From NCBI GenBank assembly GCA_033977485.1, contig CM066989.1, forward strand, positions 36,750,595 to 36,814,594: a DNA stretch of 64,000 nt. The letters run 5' to 3'. Positions 34,001 to 44,471 of the stretch are shown piece by piece; positions within the stretch are counted from its first letter, which is position 1; every line of letters starts with the position of its first letter. The position numbers and the translations under genes are program-made. This stretch comes from Hydrangea macrophylla. Taxonomy: Eukaryota; Streptophyta; Magnoliopsida; Cornales; Hydrangeaceae. The notes under the pieces are model-generated. The model had not been told where the DNA came from, did not search any database, and saw only the letters and a list, made by a program, of their open reading frames with translations.

Positions 34001-34361
34001 GATTTTGTATGCCTTTTATCGTTAGCAATCTTACACCCTTTTCAATATGCTTTTATAATGTATATATATATATATGTATTAGTTGAGGGCATGCTTAGAT
34101 TAATAATTCGATTAAAAAGGATGTTGATTAGAGGCCTATCATGAGATAGGATGAAAGGAGGTGCTTTAGTTCGCCGAGCTACTTCCCCTTTCATTCCATA
34201 ATCCCTGGACCCAGTTTATCTTTGATTTCGCAAAAGATCGGTTTGCTTTTAAAATGGTTTCTTAATTTTCCTTTAAAAAATTAAGTGCCGACTCTTTGTA
34301 TTTGAATTTGAATTTAAAATTTGTTTTAAATTAAAAGTGGGCCCAAATGCTGGTATCCACA
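31063..34361 (+). mobile_element. Solo LTR (3299 bp) inside copia integrase
   Basis: It starts TGTAGACACCCCGATTTTG and ends GGTATCCACA, with the perfect 5-bp duplication GGGTG on both sides (31058-31062 and 34362-34366). No gag-pol, primer site or second LTR is inside, so it is most simply a solo LTR left by recombination between two LTRs. Termini shared with the LTR at 26671-29910 suggest a related but distinct Ogre/Tat-like family in the opposite direction. It holds a purine-rich tract (about 31310-31412) and a TATA box at 31774. Short open frames inside are not recognised. Confidence 0.8.
31774..31782 (+). promoter_or_regulatory. Solo-LTR TATA box
   Basis: TATATAAAA lies about 710 bases into the LTR, followed by a GA-rich leader. 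It is a good consensus and may still be able to start transcription. Confidence 0.5.
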
Positions 34362-34366
34362 GGGTG

Positions 34367-35225
34367 TCTGACCCCCACTCGTAGCAGAAGGAAGTCTATT
34401 AATTAGATAACCCACATAAGTAACAACTTCTACCCAAAATTTCTTCATCAAACCGGCATTGGATAACATACATGTCACCTTCTCTAGCAAAGTTCTATTC
34501 ATCCTTTCCGCTATACCATTTAGCTATGGAGTCTTCCTAACGGTAAAATGCCTCATTATCCCTTTCCCTTTGCACAACTCTAGGAATGGATATGACTTGT
34601 TTTCTCCGCCATTATTGGATCTCTACACCTTTATCTTCTTGCATGTTTGAACCTCAATCATCTTCTTCTAAGTCCAGAAAACTTCAAGTACCTCATCTTT
34701 GTGCTTCATCTTGTAAACCCAAAGTCTTCTTGAGTAGTCATCAACAAATATCACAAACCTATGCCTTCCACCCAATGATGTAGTCTTTGTGGAACCCTAA
34801 ACATCTGTATGCACAAAATCAAATATCCTTTTCGTTTAGTGGACGGTCGTGCCAAACTTCACTCTGGTTTGATTTTCCAATACACAATGCTCATAGAAGT
34901 CTAACTTGCAAGTCTTGGCACCTTTCAACAACCACTGCTTCACTAGGCCTTGCATAGCCTTCTCTCCCGCATGACCAAGCCTCATGTGCTAAAGCTTAGT
35001 TGTATCCAAAATAGTCTCAATGGTGGCTGCTCCACTTACAATGGTCTTCCCTTACAAGTAATACAAATTATTCCTCCTAAGGCCCTTCATGACAACTAGA
35101 GCACCACATGTCACCTTCAATACTCTGGCTTCCATTGATACCTTGAAATCGTTAGATTCCAAAGCACACAAAGAAATCATATTCTTCTTCAAATCAGGCA
35201 CATATCACACATTTGACAAATCCCT
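34367..35225 (-). pseudogene. Copia integrase core and pre-integrase zinc region
   Basis: The minus frames show HMRLGHAGEKAMQGLVKQ (pre-integrase His motif, Trp before it replaced by a stop), DFVHTDV-stop-GS (first catalytic Asp) and RSNNGGE (second Asp changed to Asn). GIAERMNRTLLEKVTCMLSNAG (Glu) and INRLPSATSGGQ follow, up to the solo-LTR border. Two Trp codons are TAG. It is inactive. Confidence 0.82.
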
Positions 35226-35502
35226 TGTGGTTCCATCATGCACAACACGTGCATAGGTAGCACACGTGCACGCTCATAGGCCACGCACGCTCTCTCTATA
35301 TATATATATCTCAAGAGGACAATTTGGCCTTTAGAGAATGTTTTTTTTAGAATGTTTTCTTGCTAAGTTTTTTGCTAAGTTATGTACTTTCTTTATAAAT
35401 ACAATCCTAGTTAGCTACTATCTTCTATAACAGACCAAGTGAAGCAGAAAGTATCATCAGGGGGAAAAGTATGTATCAGTAAACAAGTCAGGTGAAGCAG
35501 GT

Positions 35503-35537
<35 letters not shown>

Positions 35538-35639
35538 GTAAGTGCGTGCGTATGTATATGAGATGCACAATCAATATAGACAATTTTATTAAAAAGGGCC
35601 AAAATGTCATTTGCCAATTGCTTATCCATTTCACATGCA
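35226..35639 (+). other. UXS 5' flank/leader with (CT)n
   Basis: It holds a short (TA)n (35297-35310), a possible TATA box 'tttataaata' near 35391 and a (CT)n tract at about 35504-35533. Since a UXS-like first exon follows at 35640, this is probably its promoter and leader. The copia fragment ends near 35225. Open frames on both strands over the (CT)n are low-complexity. Confidence 0.45.
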
Positions 35640-35717
35640 ATGGCAAAAAATGGGGATCATCAAACAACCAAGCCACCTCCAACCCCATCGCCATTGCGGA
35701 ATTCGTAAAAATTTCAG
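35640..35717 (+). pseudogene. UDP-glucuronate decarboxylase (UXS) exon 1 relic
   Basis: The ATG at 35640 opens 22 codons reading MAKNGDHQTTKPPPTPSPLR then Asn-Ser. This matches the N-terminus of cytosolic UDP-xylose synthases, where (N)GDHQTTKPPP-SPSPLRNSKF is characteristic. A TAA follows at codon 23 where Lys is expected, then K-F-Q and a donor CAG/GTAATG, so the exon end is at the family's usual place. The next exon (the NAD-binding GGAGFIG motif) is not found downstream. UXS makes UDP-xylose for cell-wall xylan; this copy cannot. Confidence 0.6.
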
Positions 35718-36298
35718 GTAATGCTTAGTGATGGACTGTAGATTTGTTTACTGCAAAAACCATGTAATTTCCAATCTGAATGTGATACAATTTGTTCTTC
35801 CTTATTCGTTTATTGTTAATTGCTGTAATTTTATATTTTAGTATCTATTTTTGGGCTTAGTGATTGATGCAAAATCCATCTAACCATGTGAATATACTAT
35901 ATATGTAGACACATTCAATACTCTATTCATTTGTTTCATGTTTTATGAATACATATAGTTGCACCCAAATCAGCCCCACTCCAACCAAAATTTGAGCCAG
36001 ATGGAATCAGATGAATAACAAAAGTAGTTGCACAATCTAGTGCTTTTGGTCCCAAATTGTTATTACTTAGTCTCAACATGTTACAACTTTGAAAACCACT
36101 CTAGGACCTAATGGTGATATTTTTGGACCAAATTACTACATTTTGGCACCAAATTGGGATATATACAACCAAAATCACTAGGACGTTTTATAGAAGATCC
36201 TTAATTAATATTCTTATTGTTCTCAACTATTCCTTATCTTTATGTTTTTAGCAAGAATAATTGCTCTCTTAAAACTTTGTCAAAAGGTGAATAAATGA

Positions 36299-36341
<43 letters not shown>

Positions 36342-36867
36342 CTTATGTTTATAAATAGCGAATCATGGGAGAGATCAAAGCTTAGTGCAAAATTGCATTG
36401 CTTGAAATTAAGATATGTACATAATGCTATCAATTTGCACATATAGTAATTCTTTTTTTGTAAAATACACGGTTGGTTGTTTATTGAATTTTCTTTTCTA
36501 TGTTATATAGTACCAGTCTACGGACTTACAAAGGAAAAAACAATTTGGGAAGTATGTGTTGAAAAGGATGTTAAGTCTCAGAGAAGGTATCGAGCCCACT
36601 TGAAGCGTCCTCATAGTTGAGAAGTTAGAAGTTGGAGACTAGATATATAGCATTTATAGCTTTTCTTTTTTATTCACATGTTCATGAGAACTAGCTAGCA
36701 TTTACAGATTTTAGTTTTGGTTTTTCAATTTTGCAACTCAAGGAGAAAGTTGTAATCTTATAATTTGTGTTTATATGTGATTGAATGGATTGCAATTGTG
36801 TTTTGTAGTAATAAAGGTACCAATTCGGCATAGGGTGGATTTTTGCTAAACAAGTATTTTTTTTTTC
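35718..36867. other. Non-coding stretch after UXS relic
   Basis: It begins as intron-like sequence of the UXS fragment. No UXS exon is seen. An acceptor-like 'tatatag' at about 36508 precedes a short open stretch (about 36510-36620) that I cannot match to any protein. It includes the (GT)n repeat at 36300-36339. Confidence 0.4.
36300..36339. repeat. (GT)n microsatellite
   Basis: About 18-19 GT units, nearly perfect after the first interruption. Confidence 0.92.
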
Positions 36868-37245
36868 CAGAATTGTCATTGTTCAAAACAGTGACAAACA
36901 AGCTTTTTTCTTTTCTTTTCTTTTCTTTTCGTTTTTTTTTTCAATTTTCTTTCAAAATTGCCATCGCTGCAAAAGGTGACAATTGCTAAAATATTGTCAC
37001 TAACATTGTCACCGCTTAGAGCAGTGACAAATTTAAAATTATTGTCACAATTTATAGCGGTGACAAAGGGAAAGAAATTAACCCTTTAAGGGGTCCTCAA
37101 ATGGGGAGTGACAAACGAAATTGTCACTGCACTGAGCAATGATAAATGTTATTTGTCACCCCAGGAATTGTCAGGGTCCAGTGCAGTGACAAATACCCTT
37201 TGTCATCTCCCAGAGCAATGGCAAATCGGTCATTCTGGTGTAGTG
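36868..37245. mobile_element. Non-autonomous CACTA-like element
   Basis: The right end is 'cattctggtgtagtg', which inverted is CACTACACCAGAATG, a CACTA-type terminus. The left end has 'ccagaattgtcattg' after a T-run that replaces the expected CACTAC. Inside, 'gcagtgacaa' and 'attgtcac' words repeat in both directions at least six times, like the subterminal transposase-binding repeats of CACTA elements. No transposase is present. Confidence 0.6.
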
Positions 37246-37693
37246 AACGGCAAAGTTATTGCCGTTTGGTTCGTAGTGGTGTAGTTCACCAATGGCGGAG
37301 TTATTTCCATTTGGTGACCAAATGGGGAAGTGATTGTCCTTCGATGTCATACGGCAATCACATGGCCGTTAGGTCTATTTTTTTTCTTTAAATCTTCACC
37401 TTCATTAAGGGGATTAATCGAGAGAATTTTGAATCGGCTTTTTGGATTTTTGTTCATCCCTCGCCATAGATAATATCTCGAGGTTAAAAGAACATTATGA
37501 TAAAAATTTTAGTCTTAAGGACATGCTATTTTTGGCTTTAATAAAAATTGGTACAACAATACCCTTACTGTTCATGCACTATTCACAGCCACTGTGCACA
37601 CGGTCTTTCACTTAAATATTAAATGGAATTTCACTTAAGAAAGTCAATTTGCACTTATCTTAATGAAAGTTAAGTGAAATTTCACTTAATTTT
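37246..37693. other. Spacer with foldback words
   Basis: It contains inverted 'ggcaa...ttgcc' and 'ccatttggtgaccaaatgg' words at 37250-37370, then 'ttaagtgaaatttcactta' words at 37610-37690. It is probably decayed MITE material. No gene is seen. Confidence 0.4.
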
Positions 37694-37965
37694 GGGCCCG
37701 TTTTATAAAACTGAAAATTAAGTGCTGGATTTTAAGTACTGATTTTTCAGTGATCGAATTTGTAATACTGAAAAACAGTGTTTCAAGTACTAAAATAGAA
37801 CGCATTCAGTGATAATTTTCAGTAGAATTTTTTTTTTTACTTAAAAGTTTTTCAGTGGGTTTTGGCTTGCCTTTTCAATTAAGGCACATAATCAAACGCA
37901 CTGAGAAAAAAATAAGCAATGAAAATTTTTATTTTTACTACTTAATTGGGTTATCAAATACGCAC
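37694..37965. mobile_element. Tourist-like MITE, copy 2 (inverted)
   Basis: It has termini GGGCCCGTTTTATAA and, inverted, GTGCGTATTTGATAA, and the same internal 'cagtg...aaaa' words as copy 1 in opposite direction. The right flank is TTA, the left TTT. Confidence 0.65.
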
Positions 37966-38282
37966 TTAGTACTCTTTAACTTTCCACTTAAGTTTGCAAT
38001 TTCCCTGAATAGTGCAATTTCGCTTAACAAAATAAGTTAAACTTCAATTAAAAAATTGAATATTTTACTTTAAAAATATTAAGTGATATTTCAGTTAATA
38101 TTTGTAAATTCTGCAACTAATTAATCTCATACCTGGTGATGGTTGTGTAAGGGTCGTGAAGTTTCCTTGCTTGGTGGTGATGGTCCCAGGAGTTCATTGC
38201 ACTGGCTGCAGTGGTGATGGTGTTCACATCTAGATCTAGATCGACGCAGGCAACGGTGTTCGTGAATTGTAACGAAGGCGAT
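37966..38282. other. Left flank of Athila element
   Basis: Non-coding. The last 150 bases ('ggtggtgatggtccc...gttcgtgaattg') look gene-like in composition but have no recognised frame. They may be contiguous with 51670 onward before the insertion. Confidence 0.35.
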
Positions 38283-38941
38283 TGACACGAGAATTTTTCC
38301 GTGTGCGCTTGTGTGCTATAGCCAAGTGTAGGTAATCGTGCAAGTGGTAATCTGGTTAAGTCCAAGTCGATCCCACAGGGAAGTGTTAAACTAAAAAAAA
38401 CTTAGATTAATCTCAAAAAGGGAAAATAAAAAAAATCAATATTTTTAAGAAAAGTAGAACACGGAATTCCACGGGTTATCAACTACTAACGATAAAACAA
38501 TTAAACTAATGACTAACTAACAATTTAAAGCGATGATTTAAAATATTTCTCTTAATAAAAAGGAATGTTAGGATCACACGAATCCACCGCGACCTAGCCA
38601 TCTACCATGCAATTACGTTGAAGCTCAATGGAGTACACTCTCTACAGTATTCCGTATTTCTCTTAGGATAAAGAATCCATAGTCCTTTCATGACCGGGAC
38701 TATGTCATCACAATTAAGTTTGAAATACATGAAAGCGGTTTAAAACAATAGTTTAGACTCGCACCTCCAATGGTGTTAGCATTGAGGGTGGTTTGCAAAA
38801 TGTATTGAAGGAAAATGCCTCAAGGCTTTAAGTTTACAGACTGTTCTGACAAAGTGAGCGTTTATGGACAATTTGATAACAAATCAGTAAAGCAGAAAGT
38901 CTAGGAATACTGCATAGGATGTCCTCAAGAATCAGAGAGTT

Positions 38942-39057
38942 CGATCGATCAACGCACTTTCGATCGATCGAACATCTTCATCCCTCGATCGATCGAACTG
39001 ACTTCGATCGATTGACAATGTCTCTGTTCCGATCGATCGAACATCTTCGATCGATCG
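38942..39057. repeat. Paired CGATCGATCG array A (3' LTR)
   Basis: Copies of the palindrome CGATCGATCG (some with one change) start at 38942, 38961, 38986, 39005, 39030 and 39048. The spacing alternates 19, 25, 19, 25 and 18, giving three pairs with a 44-bp period. Confidence 0.92.
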
Positions 39058-39561
39058 AACACAGGAATTATTTTGCTGCATTGCAGAGGCTTGAGATCAC
39101 GGTTTCATCGTGATCTCCCAACCTGGGGACTACTCAGACATAGTCTGGAGTGTCACAGATGCGTTTTTAATGTAAAAGTTCATTAAGGATGCGTTTGGTT
39201 GTGATTTTAACATGAAAACTTTGTAAACTAATGGTGTGAACTTATTTTGCATGCACTACTATGAGTTTAACAGATTATACTACTAAAAACTATAAACTGA
39301 TTATAAACAAACTGAAATAACAGAACCTGAGATGATGTATTAAGATCAAATCACTTGAAAATCCGAAAACAAGCAAGAGTATAATTTGAAACCAACAAAA
39401 AAAATCAAGAAAAACTCTCTTCTCTCTTTATAAAATGATAAAAACTAAAAGTGGGCATCCTTTTTTACATGAGTACAGCTGATATATATAGATAAACCTA
39501 CAGCTAGGGTTTTAACCAACGTTCCCGCAGCATTTGCGTATAATCTGATAAAAGCCATGTT

Positions 39562-39670
39562 CGATCGATCGAACATTCTCAATCAATTGAACTCCTGGGA
39601 TCTTCGATCGCTTGAACTTCTTTCGATCGATCGAACTCTCAATCGCTCGAATCTTCCTCGATCGCTCAAA
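39562..39670. repeat. Paired CGATCGATCG array B (3' LTR)
   Basis: Six palindrome copies start at about 39562, 39580, 39605, 39623, 39641 and 39659, more degenerate than array A. The same six in the 5' LTR are at 51436-51542. Confidence 0.85.
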
Positions 39671-39795
39671 CTCTGTGCTTCATCTTTGAAATGTCTTCTT
39701 TAAAACCCAGCACTTCCTTTTATCGTTATCTTCCAATTCCCCACACAGCAACGGTAACCTGCACAAACTACAGCTAAAACAAACAACTTATCGCA

Positions 39796-40972
39796 GATTG
39801 AAATGTCCTTCCCACTACTACTCCTTCCTCATACTTCAATAATTTAATCACATTGGGTGTGCAACGGGGTGTATTGAGGTCAAAGGATAAGATTAGGAAT
39901 TTAGAATTTCATAATAGATTTGGCATTTACTAGGTGTGAGGTTGAGAACAATGCATATTCTTAGAATGTTGATACAGGTAAATGGAAAGTAAGGAGCAAA
40001 TAACGATGGCTGAAATCATTTTCTCAACTTCTTAATTTTTACACATCAATGTTCATTGAGTTTAGCTGGTAACTCCTGAACATTCTCCTCTACTAAGCAG
40101 CCCAAAAATGAAAAATTAGAGACTATCCAACGAATTTAATACGCTTATTCAATAAGAACAATTCGAATTTAATGTGATAATTCCCTCAGAATTGAAGATT
40201 GGATTCAAAAGCTCACTAAGGGTAACTAGTTTCCACTACTTTATTCCTTAAAGTACGAAAGTCGTATTAACTCTAATTTTAAGTTTTCTGCATAGCTATT
40301 AACATGTGCAAATGATTTGTATACAAGACTGGTCAACATATGCAATCATCCTAGAGAAGCTAGAAAAACGCGTGAACTTAATTCATAAAAGGATGAGAAT
40401 AAAATGGTTGTGTCCTTGCTTGATAACAGCTAAATAGGAGTGAGTATTTGCAAGTCGTTCTACCAATAAAGTTTTATCCAGTCAAATTTTTAACTTAAAA
40501 TTATTTAAAATTTGATCAAAATTTTAAAATTCAACTGAGATTGTATGACTTGTACAATAAATGTATTCAGATTGCTAAGTATAAATTTTCACAGGTGATT
40601 ATCTATCTACATCCCACCCCCAACTGAAACTAACAATGTCCTCAGAAGTTGATTTTCAAATATAGATAGAGAGATTTCACCTGTCAAATCATAGTAAGAA
40701 CCGCATGCGTAACAACCTGGAAAGAAAGGATACAACTCCACACATGCAGGATCAAATATAGAAACATAAAGCATAGGATCCATACATAAGCAGAACTAAT
40801 CACTGGTATAATAATACGATGGAATAACATAATAGTGATTACAAAACCATATAACAAAATAAACCAACATGTCCAATTAACCCAACCCACCAGAGAAATA
40901 AGAGAGAGAAGAGAGAAAACAAAAATACATCATAATCCATTAAAACAACCAAAAACACTGATCCATCAAACT
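39796..40972 (-). other. Athila 3' non-coding region
   Basis: About 1.18 kb between the end of the env-position ORF and the 3' LTR. Nothing coding is seen. A purine-rich stretch on the minus strand (GAGGAAGGAGTAGTAGTGGG, about 39809-39828) near the LTR is the likely polypurine tract, separated by about 13 bases. Confidence 0.55.
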
Positions 40973-42400
40973 CTATAAGTCATCAGCAACATCTGATAAT
41001 ATCTTGATAACCAAAGTCGGAGCATCCCCCTCTCCACCCTCAGCAACCGTAGCAACCATTGCCGGGTCACTCTCAGTCGGAACAGCAGATATAGCTAATT
41101 ATGGATCCGTCACGATTGGAGGTGGTGGAAGTGATGTCTCTAAAGTAGGCAGTGTCGCTGATGTGGAAGGAACAGAAGGATCAAGAACAGATGGGTCAGT
41201 GGTAGATGATGGAATAGCAGAAGTGGTAAGTGGAATGGTGGACGCAGTTAGACGAGCCATAGGTGGATCGCTGGGGGGTGGTACAGAAGCTGTGTGAACC
41301 GCCTGGTCGACTCCGATCTGGATCAAAATTGCCTCCAGTAGAGTCGTCATCTGATCTACCTTGCCCTCAAGTCTAATCTGGGCCTCTCTCTCCTCCAATA
41401 GTAACTGGTGAAAAGTCGAGAGAGGCGCAGACGAAGAAGACTCTCCCTGGGCCTGAGCCTGAGACCTCTGTCTCAGCTCAAATCTCGCAACCTCCTCAAT
41501 ATGGTCCATCTCCTCCTCAGCCTCATGCTCCTCAGCCTCTGTGGGCGTCCCAGAAGCAGCAGCCTCCATATCAGTGCCTCCTGCTCATCTCCTTTTCTCT
41601 CCAACCTTAGCCTTGCCTTTGCCTTGCCTCTTCCTCTTTTGCGCATCAGACCAGTTGGAAGCTGTCTCGCCAAAACGACTACGAGACTGGCCAGTCGCAT
41701 CACCCATCAATGAAAGAAGACCTGCCTGCTCAATAACCCGGTGAATGGCCCAAGCACCCTTCAAGTGCTTCTTGGCCTGAACGTATCGTGTAGGGTGCCT
41801 CATGAAATCAATGTAAAGGCGAGGCAAACAGACCGGTTGTCGTGTCCCGATCGCATATAACACACGTGCGTACCATGCTTCAATCTTCTCCCGATAAGAT
41901 GTCACTAAGAGGCAATTGCTGAGGGCGAGGTGCAGTATATGATAATTATCTGTGAGGTAGAAGTCAGGGATAAGGGCCTTGCCATCCCAACTAGGAAGAG
42001 CACCCCCAATGATCTCTCTGATAATAATAGTCGGTGAGAGCAGCGGTGCACCAGCACAGTGTGGACAAACACAGTCAGGTACTTCGGGTACCCCTAAAGC
42101 AGCAGAGACAGTGGCCGGACTAAAAATGATCTCCCGACCTCGAAAAAATGATCGTAGTGTGAATGGAGCATCCGGGTCCCTGACCATCGTCGCATATGCC
42201 TCCCTAATCCAGGATAGATTAACGTGCTTTGGCTGGGAGAGGAGTGCATACCACTATAGCGTAGCGCGTATCCGAGCAAGATACCAAGGAGTGGCAAGTC
42301 ATGCTATATTGAGGGGTCACTCAAGCATAACCTTCCGAGACTGGAAGTATCTAGAGAACTACACCCGGTCTTCCTCGTTTCTAAACCCGTGATCGGGTAT
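40973..42400 (-). pseudogene. Athila env-position ORF (plant transposon-protein domain)
   Basis: One minus frame stays consistent from about 42400 to a stop at 40973, broken by only a few stops (TAG near 42253, TGA at 41585, TAA at 41099 and one or two upstream). The N-terminal part (FTLRSFFRGREIIFSPATVSAALGVP ... LTDNYHILHLALSNCLL ... RLYIDFMRHPTRY) is the domain often labelled 'putative plant transposon protein' in Athila relatives. It is followed by a K/R-rich stretch (KRKRQGKGKAKVGEKRR) and a Ser/Pro/Thr-rich tail with a short coiled coil (EEREAQIRLEGKVDQMTTLLEAI). The position matches the env-like ORF of Athila, but I see no signal peptide or membrane anchor, so envelope function is not supported. 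Confidence 0.65.
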
Positions 42401-43509
42401 GGTTAGGTCAAGAGGCTTGAACTTGTGATACCCTGTGATAGGGTTCATTGTAAAGCCCTGAAATGGAAGAAACAAACAGAGAAACCATTAAAACAGGAAA
42501 ACCAAAAAAAAAAAGAAAAAGAAACTGCTGCACTTCGATCGATTGAGAAAATTTTCGCTTCGATCGCTCGAGCCATGTTCGATCGATTGAGAAAAGGGTC
42601 GAGACCAGTTCGATTGATCGAACACAGCAAAATGGCAGCGACGATTAACGATAATGGGAAATGCCCGCAAACACAAAAATTTAAGAAAAAAAACATCAAA
42701 AGAAGATTAATACCACAAGGGGACACCTCCAATACCATTCTAATGAAAAGAAAGACACGGGGGTTGAAACCGAGGCCTTACCTCGAGATATGCACGACAA
42801 AGGGGAGGAGGAGGTTGAAGGTGATGAGCCAAGGGTTCCGGTTCTCTTCAGGTGATGTGGATGTGCAAGGGGGTCCAAAAACCGCGAGCTTCTCCTCTGT
42901 CTCTGATCGCTCGAACGTAAGAGAGAGAGAGAGTGAGAAACTGAGAAAGTGTATAGCAGATGCCTCGTTTAAAAACAAGTCTCGATTGATCGAGAAAGTT
43001 CAATCCATCGAACTTTCGGTCGATTGAAGCCTATTAAAGCGCTTGAGGTTCTGATATTGTCGATCGATCGAGATGAGTTCGATCGATCAAACCCAGAAAT
43101 TTTACAATACTAATGAATTAAAGAATTATACACCCCCAACTAACCCACATTTGTCTGGACACCGAGGAAGAGGATAAAACATTTCAAAAACCGGTCATGT
43201 AGGCCAAAAAGTCATCATCAAAATATAGAATTGCAAATTTTATACAAATAAATCCTTGTAGTAGCATCCATTTGCAACATTGTTGCCCCCATCTTGGTAT
43301 TTAAAACCTTATTGATAAAGAAAAACTAAAAGAAACTGAAAGGAATAAAACTTTGTCTAGGAATACACTTCAATTGATAAAAGAAAGATGAAATGACAGA
43401 ATACAATTGAAGTGTAGCACTACTCTTCAAGCATGAAGACATCGTCTTCCACAACGTCTGTCTCTACCAACGCTTTGAATGTGGGGTCCAAATTTGCTGA
43501 TTCCCTTTT
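42401..43509 (-). other. Athila spacer with CGATCGATCG motifs
   Basis: A non-coding spacer between ORFs. Palindrome copies occur at about 42536, 42561, 42580, 42611, 42983, 43061 and 43080, the same motif as in the LTRs. Open frames here (for example 42425-43027 plus) are low-complexity and not credible. Confidence 0.55.
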
Positions 43510-44340
43510 CTAGAATAGCCGGAAGGCGTCCAGGGCATCATTGAGCAAAGCTGAACTGTCCAAGGAATTGATCGCACGTGCAGGAGGTGATCCGGATGGA
43601 GAAAGCGATAATGGCGTGTAAGTTTGCAACGGACTCTCCTCTTGCGATGGAGTACCCGGGGACCTTATGTATGGCCCAATCCCGTGGAACAACTGATGTG
43701 GAAGGAATAGCAGCAGTAACATATGATTCATAGTGACACCCCTGACAAAGAAAAACAAAAGAGAACAAAAGACAGAAAGAAATTAAATAACCAAATAGAA
43801 GAACTAAAGGAATGAATAAAACAGGAAATGTGACCAAGAAATAACCTCACTATTGGCCTGATATCCCCAGGTGCACTAGCAGGTAGAGGGCATTGAAGCC
43901 GAAATAACAAATAACTCAAGTGCACATAAATGTAGGGAACCACTTGGATGACAAGGAAGTCGTCAACATATGCGAATACAGCATTATGGCCAACTGGCAC
44001 CACATCCTGTAAGTCCTCTTCTTCCCATGGTTCCCACATTGAATCATTCTCCCACTGTTCCATCAAAGCATCATCGACTTCCCAAACAGCATATCCCTCT
44101 GGTTCTCCCTCCTCTTCAGGGAGTTCTAAGTGCTCAAAAGGATTGATCTGGAGGAGAGCAGGGTTGTATGGGATGTATCCGTGGGTTAAGTCAATGACAT
44201 CTTCCGCCCCTGGCCCTTGATAGGGAGACAAATAGAATGCAATTTCATCGGCAGCCCAAGGGGGGTTATGATATTTTGAATCAGCCCATGACCCAATTGA
44301 GCGGACATCATCATCTCGCATGTTGAACAGCCTGCAGGAG
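43510..44340 (-). pseudogene. Athila small acidic ORF, possibly spliced
   Basis: A minus-strand ORF begins MRDDDVRSIGSWADSKYHNPPW at 44321, just after a good acceptor (CTCCTGCAG at about 44331). It is acidic (ELPEEEGEPEGYAVWEVDD...). A donor GAG/GTTATTT near 43850 and a strong acceptor TTTCTTTGTCAG near 43741 would remove about 110 bases and keep the frame open into GVTMNHMLLLLFLPHQLF, ending at 43510. Without splicing it ends at 43728. The family is not recognised. Athila elements are thought to express their 3' ORFs from spliced RNA, which fits. The splice sites are inferred. Confidence 0.45.
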
Positions 44341-44471
44341 ATAGATAAAAATGGAATAGCAGATTACGATCGAGGTCACACTCAAGAATATAGATAAGCA
44401 AAAGAATAAAACAAAATGAAAAGCAGTAAAAGAAAGAGTACAAGAACATTGTAAAAACGCACTTGAGCGTT

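Larger units (their letters stand above)
29911..35225 (-). mobile_element. Copia (Tork/Tnt1-like) pol fragment, doubly interrupted
   Basis: A minus-strand Ty1/copia pol runs from gag-pre-integrase (about 35000) to RT (29911). It is split by a solo LTR (31063-34361) and ends where the Ogre-like LTR inserted. No copia LTR, primer site or gag is recognisable. The sequence style (HMRLGHAGEKAMQGLVKQ, LINRLPSA, SLGGRHRFVIFVDDYS) fits the Tork/Tnt1 branch. It is the oldest layer of this nest. Confidence 0.82.
38283..39795 (-). repeat. Athila 3' LTR (1513 bp)
   Basis: Plus-strand ends are TGACACGAG and CTTATCGCA (TG...CA). It is nearly identical to 50170-51669, so this insertion looks younger than Tekay-1. 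It holds two palindrome arrays. Confidence 0.92.

Noticed and set aside
31063..34361. Full non-coding LARD/TRIM element instead of a solo LTR
   Set aside because: No internal direct repeats, primer site or polypurine tract was found, so solo LTR is the simpler reading.
35411..35728. Open frames on both strands across the (CT)n repeat
   Set aside because: Produced by the dinucleotide repeat (SLSLSL and ERERER); the real coding signal there is the short UXS-like frame starting at 35640.
36510..36620. Short exon-like frame after an acceptor-like site
   Set aside because: No protein recognised and no paired donor upstream; does not match later UXS exons.
38940..39060. CRISPR-like array from regularly spaced palindromes
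   Set aside because: Repeats are 10 bp, spacers 8-16 bp and conserved between LTRs, and this is a plant genome. Not CRISPR.
42425..43027. 200-codon plus frame in the Athila spacer
   Set aside because: Antisense to the element, no domain, driven by CGATCG repeats and A-rich DNA.
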